NCBI GenBank assembly: GCA_002371985.1
Contig: DFHZ01000052.1
Coordinates: 1 to 5,782, forward strand
Origin: Ruminococcaceae bacterium UBA3710
GTDB taxonomy: Bacteria > Bacillota > Clostridia > Oscillospirales > Acutalibacteraceae
Length of the DNA stretch: 5,782 bases
Direction of reading: 5' to 3'
In this document: positions 1 through 5,782 of the stretch, in pieces
Layout of the letters: every line of letters starts with the position of its first letter
Numbering within the stretch: position 1 is the first letter of the stretch
The notes under the pieces: generated by a model
The model's database searches: none
What the model was told of the DNA's origin: nothing
What the model saw: only the letters and a program-made list of their open reading frames with translations
Position numbers and translations under genes: made by a program

Positions 1-758
1 TGAGAAATTGAATCATAACCTAAAAGCGAAGTTATAGTTGAAATAGAATAGTTTGTATTTCTAAGTAAATTACAAGCATAATTGATTTTAACATTTGTTA
101 CATAGCCAACTATAGTCTGATTTGTTTCCTTTTTAAAAAGAGCGGACATTGCCGACGGAGAATAATTCACCATAGAACAAACTTCACTTATCGGGGTTGC
201 AAAGTATTGAGGGTCATTAAGCAATTTTAGAAGTGTAGTAAGCCATTTGGGGCTTTTCCTGTCGATTATGTCGCTGTGAGAAGTAATAAAACTGTTTAAT
301 AGCAACAATATAAGTGTTTTTGTAAGCCTTGTTTCCTCGTCAATATCAAGCGACTTTGTAATGCTGTTTGCTATATGAATCATATAGTTTAATTCTTGAC
401 TGTCCAAATGCTGCAATCTTATGCAGTTTTTACTTCGCAAAATATCGTCAGTATTTTTGTATAAGAAACCGCATTCTTTTAGAAAAAGGCGGTTAAAAGA
501 TAAGTTCACGGTAACAGCAGTATCTATACTGTCGTTGATTTGAGAGTGAACATCATCAGGTGTAATAAGTCGAATATCACCGGCAGTTAACCTTTCTTCT
601 TTACCATTTAAGGTATGATGAAGAACACCTTTTGTTACGATAAAAATTTCAAAAAAGGTGTGTCCGTGAATTATTGTGTTTAACTGATCCCAAATTTGAA
701 AATCTACATTTGTTTCTGCTTTTTTAAAAGCAATTTGTTCATTCAATATAATTTTCAT
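1..758 (-). CDS. AraC-family transcriptional regulator, ChbR-like (C-terminus cut by window edge)
   Basis: Reading leftward from the ATG at 758-756 gives 252 uninterrupted codons before the window ends, so the last few dozen residues are missing. Residues about 25-85 look like an AraC-type cupin sensor domain: the HGHTFFEIFIVTKG stretch at 31-44 has the family's H-x-H...E pattern, followed by a TAGDIRLITPDDVH strand-turn-strand at 58-71. Residues about 186-212 form the first helix-turn-helix (ISEVCSMVNYSPSAMSALFK). The second begins near 236 (NYSISTITSLLGYDS) and is cut inside its recognition helix. The layout, a PKWL motif near 170 and the linker resemble E. coli ChbR as I recall it. Such proteins bind DNA and answer to an imported sugar. 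Its divergent position makes it the probable regulator of the rightward rhamnosidase/transport operon. The start is supported by a promoter just upstream, but no Shine-Dalgarno precedes it. Activator or repressor role and effector cannot be read from the sequence. Confidence 0.9.
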   Translation of the reverse strand, partial: MKIILNEQIAFKKAETNVDFQIWDQLNTIIHGHTFFEIFIVTKGVLHHTLNGKEERLTAGDIRLITPDDVHSQINDSIDTAVTVNLSFNRLFLKECGFLYKNTDDILRSKNCIRLQHLDSQELNYMIHIANSITKSLDIDEETRLTKTLILLLLNSFITSHSDIIDRKSPKWLTTLLKLLNDPQYFATPISEVCSMVNYSPSAMSALFKKETNQTIVGYVTNVKINYACNLLRNTNYSISTITSLLGYDSIS

Positions 759-767
759 AACAATATT

Positions 768-795
768 AGTATAGCACCATTTTATTTAATGTCAA
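768..795 (-). promoter_or_regulatory. Sigma-A-type promoter of the AraC-family regulator
   Basis: On the minus strand there is a perfect TTGACA -35 box (795-790), a 16-bp spacer and a TATACT -10 box (773-768; five of six consensus bases). Transcription would be expected to begin about 7 nt past the -10 box, near 761, only about 3 nt before the ATG at 758. That implies an almost leaderless mRNA, consistent with the absence of a Shine-Dalgarno. The boxes are seen directly; the transcription start is inferred. Confidence 0.7.
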
Positions 796-837
796 TAAAA
801 AATAACAAAAAATTCACAAATTGACTAAAAAAACGAC

Positions 838-866
838 AAGACAAAATCTATGCGATATGATATAAT
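838..866 (+). promoter_or_regulatory. Candidate promoter of the rhamnosidase/transporter operon
   Basis: A perfect TATAAT -10 box (861-866) lies 17 bp after AAGACA (838-843), which matches four of six -35 bases including GACA. A second overlapping set is shifted 5 bp upstream: ACGACA (833-838), a 17-bp spacer and TATGAT (856-861). The weak -35 boxes next to good -10 boxes fit a promoter that needs an activator, which would suit the neighbouring AraC-family protein. Transcription would begin near 873 and/or 868. Confidence 0.55.
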
Positions 867-892
867 AATTGCATAAAAAAATGATTAGTATC

Positions 893-898
893 GGTGTA
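893..898 (+). promoter_or_regulatory. Weak ribosome binding site deciding the rhamnosidase start
   Basis: GGTGTA matches part of the GGAGGTGAT consensus (GGTG) and lies 6 nt before the ATG at 905. It favours 905 over the in-frame upstream ATG at 881 and TTG at 869, neither of which has a Shine-Dalgarno and both of which would lie at, before or just past the predicted mRNA 5' end. The site is much weaker than those of the downstream genes. Confidence 0.4.
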
Positions 899-904
899 GT
901 ATTT

Positions 905-3196
905 ATGGATTTTTCTGATATTAAGTTTATTACAGCCCCAAAAAGAGGAAATGAAATATTTTTGTTTAAAGAAAATTTTAACAAAAATTCCAAATTATTT
1001 TCTGCACGGCTTCAGGTATGCGGATTAGGTTTCTTTACAGTAAGTATTAACGGTAAAAAAATTGATAAAGATTATTTTAAACCGCTATTTACTGATTACA
1101 CCGATAGGGGTATTGATAAATATACAGATAAATATTATTCATTCTATCATACATACGATATAACAAAATATATTAAATCTGAAAATGAGTTGTTAGTTTA
1201 TGTTGGCGGAGGATATTTTGAAAATAATGATAGACCGGATTTAATCAAATATAAAGATGTTCCTGCTTGGCGTTACGGTCAAAAATGTCTTAAATATTTG
1301 ATAACACTTGAATATGAGGGCAAAGTCGAATATGTATTCTCTTCTCCGAAAACGCTTTGTGCGGTAACAAATAATTTATCCTCTATATATTTTGGCGATA
1401 AAATAAATTTCTGCGATACCGATTATGATTTTGAACCTTCTGCTTATTCTGAAATAAAAACAGATTTATTTCCGACTCCTTTTGGCGGTTCTGTTTCCGA
1501 AATCGTAAATGTTAAAACTGTAAATAATAAACCTAATTCATTATTATATGATTTCGGTATAAATCATACAGGCGGTTTGCTTTGCAATGTTAAGGGCAGA
1601 AGAGGTTCAAAAATTACTGTTAGATTTGGTGAGTTTTTGAATAAAGATGGCAATCTTAATACCGTTTCTTCTTCATTAATGATTGACGATGACAATTATA
1701 ATCAAATATCTATTCCGCAAGAAAACACTTACATTTTGAGCGGTAATGTGGATAGAATTGAGCCTTTGTTTTCATGGAGATGTTATAGATATGTCGAAAT
1801 ATTATTTGACGAACCGATTGAAATTTTAAATATCAAATCACTGTTTATCCATCAAAACTGTGAACAAACAGGCAAATTCAAGTGTTCAAATAATACAATA
1901 AATAAAATTTATAAAACTTATTTACAAACGCAACTTTGCAATTTGCAATGCGGAGTACCTACTGATTGTCCACATCGTGAAAAAATGCCTTATACGGGTG
2001 ATGGTTGGCTGACACAGCGTTCGGCAATGCTTTCTTTTGATTTGGAAACATTTTATTCAAAATGGCTTGACGATATAATTTGTTCACAACGAAAAGACGG
2101 ATTTGTCCCTAATACTGCTCCTTTTATGGGTTGCGGAGGAGGTCTTTTTTGGGGATATTCGGTATCCGCTGTGCCACTTACGCTTTATAAGTTAAGCGGG
2201 GAAAAAGAGTATTTAAACCGTGCATATAACTCGGTAGATAAATGGATAGAGTTTTTAAATACCTTGCATAGTGGCGATTATATAATAACAAAAAAAGTGA
2301 GCAGGTGGCAAATTCCCGATTGGCTCGCACCAGATGTTATGCAAATTGATACATCTTATTTTGATACGATTTGTTTTTATAAAAGTGTAGTCGATTTTAT
2401 TAAGTTTAATGAAATACTTTTCGGCAAGGCTGATAATGAACCTAATTTACTCTCCGAAAACATAAAAAATGCTATCAATAAAAAGTTTTTTAATTCAGAT
2501 AATTTGACATATTCAAATGATATTCAAGGCGAAACGGTTATGGCACTTTATGTAGGGATCGTTCCCAAAGAATACGAAGAAAAAATAGCCGAAAACATAA
2601 AAAAGCACTATGACAATATAAAGCATTTTGATACAGGAATTATTATGACACCGATTTTGCTTGAAGTGTTATTAAAATGTGGCTTTTCAGAAACTGCTTA
2701 TTTGCTTTTGACGGCAAAAGATTATCCGTCATACAGTTATATGTTAAAAGGCGAAACAACGATTCCAGAACATTGGAGTAAGCATTGGATACCCTTTAAA
2801 CAGTCTGCTGATTTGGATGAATCGGTACTTAAAGGCGATGTCTCACATTGCCATCCGATGTATGGTGCAATAGTTGCATTGTTTTATGAAAAAATTCTCG
2901 GGATAGATAATCTTGACTGTGAAAATAAGACATTTGATATTTTTCCTCAATTTTTAGAAAAAATTAAAAATGCCGAAGGTCAAATAAAACTTGATACAGG
3001 TTTTGCGAAGATTAAATATACATCAAAAGACAATTTTAATCTTGTAATTACAGTACCTCCAAAGTACAAAGCAAGAATATTATTACCGTATGATTCTTCT
3101 GAAATAATATATGAAAAGAAAATTAAAAACAGATATACAACGATTTCCAATGATAAATATATTTATGAAGGAAATTATAGGATAAGGGTGAAATAA
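905..3196 (+). CDS. Cytoplasmic alpha-L-rhamnosidase, glycoside hydrolase family 78
   Basis: GH78 enzymes remove terminal alpha-L-rhamnose from glycans and glycosides with inversion of configuration. This 763-residue protein shows the usual order. An N-terminal beta-sandwich spans about 30-170 (ARLQVCGLGFFTVSINGKK; SSIYFGD near 160). The Bac_rhamnosid beta domain spans about 210-310 (LLYDFG near 213; WRCYRYVE near 290). The (alpha/alpha)6 catalytic barrel spans about 320-660, and a C-terminal beta domain spans about 665-760. The acidic cluster in VPTDCPHREKMPYTGDGW gives D354, E359 and D366, with the same 5- and 7-residue spacing as D567/E572/D579 of Bacillus RhaB. E622 in TTIPEHW matches the proposed general base (E841 there), so the active site looks intact. 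SHCHPMYG near 647 is a further family hallmark. There is no signal peptide, so it should act on imported substrate. The start at 905 was preferred because homologues begin similarly and a weak RBS precedes it; 881 remains possible. Substrate (pectin RG-I, plant flavonoid rhamnoside or bacterial polysaccharide) is not determined. Confidence 0.92.
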   Translation: MDFSDIKFITAPKRGNEIFLFKENFNKNSKLFSARLQVCGLGFFTVSINGKKIDKDYFKPLFTDYTDRGIDKYTDKYYSFYHTYDITKYIKSENELLVYVGGGYFENNDRPDLIKYKDVPAWRYGQKCLKYLITLEYEGKVEYVFSSPKTLCAVTNNLSSIYFGDKINFCDTDYDFEPSAYSEIKTDLFPTPFGGSVSEIVNVKTVNNKPNSLLYDFGINHTGGLLCNVKGRRGSKITVRFGEFLNKDGNLNTVSSSLMIDDDNYNQISIPQENTYILSGNVDRIEPLFSWRCYRYVEILFDEPIEILNIKSLFIHQNCEQTGKFKCSNNTINKIYKTYLQTQLCNLQCGVPTDCPHREKMPYTGDGWLTQRSAMLSFDLETFYSKWLDDIICSQRKDGFVPNTAPFMGCGGGLFWGYSVSAVPLTLYKLSGEKEYLNRAYNSVDKWIEFLNTLHSGDYIITKKVSRWQIPDWLAPDVMQIDTSYFDTICFYKSVVDFIKFNEILFGKADNEPNLLSENIKNAINKKFFNSDNLTYSNDIQGETVMALYVGIVPKEYEEKIAENIKKHYDNIKHFDTGIIMTPILLEVLLKCGFSETAYLLLTAKDYPSYSYMLKGETTIPEHWSKHWIPFKQSADLDESVLKGDVSHCHPMYGAIVALFYEKILGIDNLDCENKTFDIFPQFLEKIKNAEGQIKLDTGFAKIKYTSKDNFNLVITVPPKYKARILLPYDSSEIIYEKKIKNRYTTISNDKYIYEGNYRIRVK

Positions 3197-3200
3197 ATAT

Positions 3201-4628
3201 ATGAAAAGAAAGTTTTTGTCAATTGTTTGTGGGCTTCTTTGCTTTTCGTGTCTTGCATCGTGCGGCGAAAAACCGGCAGCAAAACAAGTAAGTATTAATG
3301 TTGACGATTATTATACCGATGAAAAAATAATCAAACTTGCAGATTTACCCCCTAATCCCACAGATTCCGAAGCAGTAAAGTTATATAAGGATATGGGATT
3401 TAACACATTTATTCTTACCGAAGACAGCGTAAAAATGGTAGACGGCGGTAAGGTAAGTGCAGAATATCTTGATGTTATTAAATCGCTTAAAGATGAAGGG
3501 TTTAATGTTTGGATTCGCAATATGTATAACGATCCTGATTATTTTGACTGCGATACCGATAAGTCGGGCTCTAATTACGGAACACCCTATACAATGGAAA
3601 AGCGTAAAATTACAAATGAATTTACCGATGCAACAGGTTTTTATTTTGCCGACGAAGCATATATGAAAACTCTCGAAGATTTGCCTGAAACCGAGTATGA
3701 CGAAAAGCAGTTTTCTGCCTTTGATCAATTCGGAAAGATTATAGATTGGAAAAACAAATACTATCCTGATGCATTTGCTCATTTCAACCATGTTCCGAGT
3801 TCTTCTATCGACCATTATAGAGGTTACTCATACGGAAAGTTTATACAAAATTTTGTAGATAATGTAGTATCAAAGTTTGAAAGCGGTGGAAGAAGCATTT
3901 GTCTTGACCATTATCCCTTCCACGAGGGAACAACCCGAATTGACGACGGATACATACTTGATTTGTTGACTTGTGCAAACATTTGCAGAGATTATAACAA
4001 AACTGCTCCTGAAGCAAAAAAGGCTATATTTGGGTTATGTCTTCAAACATTTCAGGATGTCAAATTAAAACTGCGTGATATTAAATCTGATAATGACATT
4101 TCAATGCAGATGTATACAGGTATGGCTCTCGGTACCCGTTTATATGAATATTTTTGCTATCGCTCGCTTGAGGGCATAGGCTTATACGGTATTTTAGACA
4201 GTAGCGGAAATAAAAGAATTTACGATTATGTAAAAAAGGCGACCGACCGTACAACACAGTATGAAAAGTTGGTTAATTCATTTGAGTGGCTTGGAGCAAC
4301 TGCGTATAGCGGTAAAGAATCTGAAATTAAAAGCACATTTGATGAAATCTCTGAACTTGTGCTAAAAGATACAGGAGTTTTAAAAAATGCTACTTGTCGT
4401 TATGATACACTTGTAGGTTGTTTTACAAAAGGAGAACAACCGGGATATATGGTAGTTAATTTTACATCACCTGAACTAAATCAAAACGATATAGTAACTC
4501 TTGAATTTGAAAACTGCACGGATGTTTTAATTTTTACCGAAAACGGTGCTAAACAACAAAATCTTGTGGACGGTAAAATCAGACTTAACATTCCTGCCGG
4601 TCAGGCGGCATTTTTGATACCGGCATAA
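3201..4628 (+). CDS. Secreted lipoprotein with TIM-barrel glycosidase-like domain, family not recognised
   Basis: The 475-residue product opens with a lipoprotein signal: basic MKRK, a hydrophobic stretch at 5-17 and the lipobox LASC with the lipidated cysteine at 21. It should be anchored to the outer face of the membrane. Repeated strand-helix units suggest a (beta/alpha)8 barrel: DMGFNTFIL, DEGFNVWIRNMYN, TGFYFADEAY (D151, E152), DAFAHFNHVPSS, GGRSICLDHYPF (D236, H237, Y238), IFGLCLQTFQD (Q282), TRLYEYFCYRS and GLYGILDSSG near 330. Residues about 400-475 look like a small beta domain (GYMVVNF...GQAAFLIPA), as in many barrel glycosidases. Candidate acidic residues sit on the apparent third and fifth strands, not the fourth and seventh typical of clan GH-A, so the family is open. 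It lies 4 bp after the rhamnosidase, with an AAGGGTG ribosome binding site at 3184-3190. Its role is probably to cut, or possibly bind, a glycan before import. It does not resemble an ABC solute-binding protein, though I cannot exclude a non-catalytic role. Confidence 0.75.
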   Translation: MKRKFLSIVCGLLCFSCLASCGEKPAAKQVSINVDDYYTDEKIIKLADLPPNPTDSEAVKLYKDMGFNTFILTEDSVKMVDGGKVSAEYLDVIKSLKDEGFNVWIRNMYNDPDYFDCDTDKSGSNYGTPYTMEKRKITNEFTDATGFYFADEAYMKTLEDLPETEYDEKQFSAFDQFGKIIDWKNKYYPDAFAHFNHVPSSSIDHYRGYSYGKFIQNFVDNVVSKFESGGRSICLDHYPFHEGTTRIDDGYILDLLTCANICRDYNKTAPEAKKAIFGLCLQTFQDVKLKLRDIKSDNDISMQMYTGMALGTRLYEYFCYRSLEGIGLYGILDSSGNKRIYDYVKKATDRTTQYEKLVNSFEWLGATAYSGKESEIKSTFDEISELVLKDTGVLKNATCRYDTLVGCFTKGEQPGYMVVNFTSPELNQNDIVTLEFENCTDVLIFTENGAKQQNLVDGKIRLNIPAGQAAFLIPA

Positions 4629-4630
4629 TT

Positions 4631-4637
4631 AGGAGGG
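4631..4637 (+). promoter_or_regulatory. Strong ribosome binding site of the first permease
   Basis: AGGAGGG lies in the 18-bp gap after the lipoprotein stop and 9 nt before the ATG at 4647. It fixes that start and indicates efficient translation of the permease from the polycistronic mRNA. Confidence 0.85.
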
Positions 4638-4646
4638 TACTCAGAT

Positions 4647-5552
4647 ATGAAGAGAAAAGAAAAAGACGAGGGTTTACCTAAATGTCTTAAAAAAGGGCAA
4701 ATTCCTTTTTTGATTATTATGAGTATACCTGCTGTTTACGGTATAATCAGGTACATTGCAATTAACGGATATTCTATACTTTTAAGTGTTTCTGACGGTG
4801 TTCCTTTTGTAGATGATTTTACTTTGAGAAATTTTAAAATGTTTTGGCGGGATATGCAGGGTAACGGAATACTTCTGATTGCTCTTAAAAATACTCTTAA
4901 ATATTTTATGGTCGGCGTTGTTCAACAATTCTTATGCTATGTTGTTGCTTACTTCCTTTATAAAGAAACACCCGGCTCAAAAGTATTGAGATTTGCACTT
5001 TATCTGCCTTGCTTAATTCCCGGTGTTGTTTCCAGTGCGATTTTTATGGAAATGATAAGAGTAAACGGTCCTGTATATAAAATAGTTAATACTTTATTTA
5101 ATATGCAATACAAGGATTTACTATCCTATCCGGAAACGGCAACAAAAACTATGATAGTGTATCTTTTCCTGAACGGAATTGGCACAACATATCTTATCTA
5201 TATGGGTGCAATGAAACGAATACCCGAATCTGTTTTAGAATCTGCTGAACTTGACGGTTGTAACAGATGGGGAGAATTTTGGAGAATTATTTTTCCACTA
5301 ACTTTCGGAACTTACGCAACATTCTTCTTAATGTCGCTTTGCGGAATATTTGTTGCATCCGGACCAATTCTCTATATGACACAAGGTGCCGCAAAGTCTA
5401 CTACTCTTGGATATTGGTTGTTTAGTCAGGTAATTAACGGTTCTTACAATTATCCGGCGGCAGTCGGTGTAATCTTCACCTTGCTTGGTATTCCTATTTT
5501 GATTATCTCCCGTAAACTGCTTAATAAGATTACTCCGGAGGTGACATACTAA
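4647..5552 (+). CDS. ABC sugar transporter permease, MalF/UgpA (LacF) type
   Basis: This 301-residue integral membrane protein is one half of a CUT1-type carbohydrate importer channel. After a basic cytoplasmic start, about six membrane spans can be seen near residues 19-36, 83-105, 115-137, 166-187, 218-240 and 268-288. The cytoplasmic EAA loop, which docks to the ATPase, is recognisable at 198-217: ESAELDGCNRWGEFWRIIFP, with the usual D-G pair at 203-204 and I-x-x-P-like end. The ALKNTLKY motif at 79-86 matches the 'a-NTl' signature of this permease type. Length is normal for the short UgpA/LacF group, without the long periplasmic loop of enterobacterial MalF. It is followed at once by its partner permease. 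Substrate is inferred from the rhamnosidase next door to be a rhamnose-containing oligosaccharide or glycoside; the sequence alone does not show this. No ATPase is encoded in the window. Confidence 0.93.
   Translation: MKRKEKDEGLPKCLKKGQIPFLIIMSIPAVYGIIRYIAINGYSILLSVSDGVPFVDDFTLRNFKMFWRDMQGNGILLIALKNTLKYFMVGVVQQFLCYVVAYFLYKETPGSKVLRFALYLPCLIPGVVSSAIFMEMIRVNGPVYKIVNTLFNMQYKDLLSYPETATKTMIVYLFLNGIGTTYLIYMGAMKRIPESVLESAELDGCNRWGEFWRIIFPLTFGTYATFFLMSLCGIFVASGPILYMTQGAAKSTTLGYWLFSQVINGSYNYPAAVGVIFTLLGIPILIISRKLLNKITPEVTY
5537..5544 (+). promoter_or_regulatory. Ribosome binding site of the second permease, inside the first permease gene
   Basis: GGAGGTGA is a near-perfect Shine-Dalgarno lying within the last codons of the upstream permease, 7 nt before the ATG at 5552. 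The stop and start codons share one base (TAATG), a layout that usually gives coupled translation and equal amounts of two partner subunits. Confidence 0.9.
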
Positions 5553-5782
5553 TGACTAAATTAAAAGAATCAAGCGGAAGAAAAAAGAGAAACGGGATAG
5601 GCAATTATGTTATTTCGTTAGTCTTATTTACATATCTGCTTTTGATTGTAATTCCTTATATTTATTCATTATTTGCATCACTTTCGACATATAAAGAATA
5701 CTATTTTAATTTATTTCCGATTCCGAAAAGCGGACTCAGATGGGAAAATTATTCCGATGCATGGAATAATCTTAAACACGAC
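5552..5782 (+). CDS. ABC sugar transporter permease, MalG/UgpE type (3' end beyond window)
   Basis: The first 77 codons are present and open to the window edge; family members are normally about 270-300 residues, so roughly three quarters is missing. A very basic cytoplasmic leader (residues 1-14, with RKKR at 10-13) precedes one membrane span at about 18-40 (YVISLVLFTYLLLIVIPYIY). It is followed by the external stretch FPIPKSGLRWENYSDAWNN, the usual 'P--(t/r)w-NY--aw' pattern of MalG/UgpE-type permeases before the second span. The start is fixed by GGAGGTGA at 5537-5544. It overlaps the preceding permease by one base, and the two should form the heterodimeric channel. The EAA loop lies outside the window, so function rests on the N-terminus and the gene pairing. 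Confidence 0.88.
   Translation, partial: MTKLKESSGRKKRNGIGNYVISLVLFTYLLLIVIPYIYSLFASLSTYKEYYFNLFPIPKSGLRWENYSDAWNNLKHD

Noticed and set aside
821..826. TTGACT as the -35 box of the operon promoter
   Set aside because: The good TATAAT at 861 is 34 bp away, far too distant, and no acceptable -10 box lies 16-18 bp downstream. It may instead be part of a regulator site.
834..835. A CcpA cre site around the ACGACA in the control region
   Set aside because: The TG expected 6 bp before the central CG is absent, as is most of the consensus.
3311..3520. A 69-codon minus-strand frame inside the lipoprotein gene
   Set aside because: It is short, lies fully inside a convincing gene, and has no initiation signal.
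3457..3666. A 69-codon plus-strand frame shifted relative to the lipoprotein
   Set aside because: Its isoleucine- and leucine-rich translation is what a shifted frame of this gene would give; there is no ribosome binding site.
3381..3815. A 144-codon open frame on the minus strand
   Set aside because: It lies wholly within the lipoprotein gene, has no ribosome binding site or promoter, and its translation has no recognisable domain; it is a shadow of the plus-strand gene.
3197..4646. Intrinsic terminators or internal promoters in the gaps between operon genes
   Set aside because: The gaps are only 4 and 18 bp and contain no GC-rich hairpin followed by a T run, and no paired promoter boxes.
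1..5782. CRISPR array, insertion sequence, tRNA/rRNA or phage elements
   Set aside because: No regularly spaced repeats, transposase motifs, terminal inverted repeats or structural RNA signatures were seen on either strand.

Overview
The window is AT-rich (roughly one third G+C by eye). It uses the standard code, strong AGGAGG-type ribosome binding sites, a lipobox lipoprotein and CUT1-type sugar permeases. This suggests a low-GC Gram-positive bacterium, most likely an anaerobic gut-type Clostridia member. The taxon is inferred from gene style only.

Layout: positions 1-758 hold a minus-strand AraC-family regulator with a ChbR-like cupin plus double-HTH design, cut by the left window edge. 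Positions 759-904 form a divergent control region with a well-formed promoter for the regulator and one or two overlapping promoters for the rightward operon. The rightward genes are tightly packed: a cytoplasmic GH78 alpha-L-rhamnosidase (905-3196), a secreted lipoprotein with a TIM-barrel glycosidase-like fold of unrecognised family (3201-4628), a MalF/UgpA-type ABC sugar permease (4647-5552), and the start of its MalG/UgpE-type partner (5552 to the right edge). Gaps are 4 bp and 18 bp, followed by a 1-bp overlap, and no terminator is seen between them, so they read as one operon.

Working model (inference): the regulator senses an imported sugar and controls the operon. The surface lipoprotein trims or binds a rhamnose-containing glycan or glycoside outside the cell. 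The two permeases form the membrane channel of an importer for the released oligosaccharide, and GH78 removes terminal alpha-L-rhamnose inside the cell. No solute-binding protein and no ATPase lie in the window. The binding protein may lie downstream, and the ATPase is often a shared MsmK/MalK-type protein encoded elsewhere. The least explained part is the lipoprotein, which sits in the operon where a sugar-binding protein might be expected but does not look like one.
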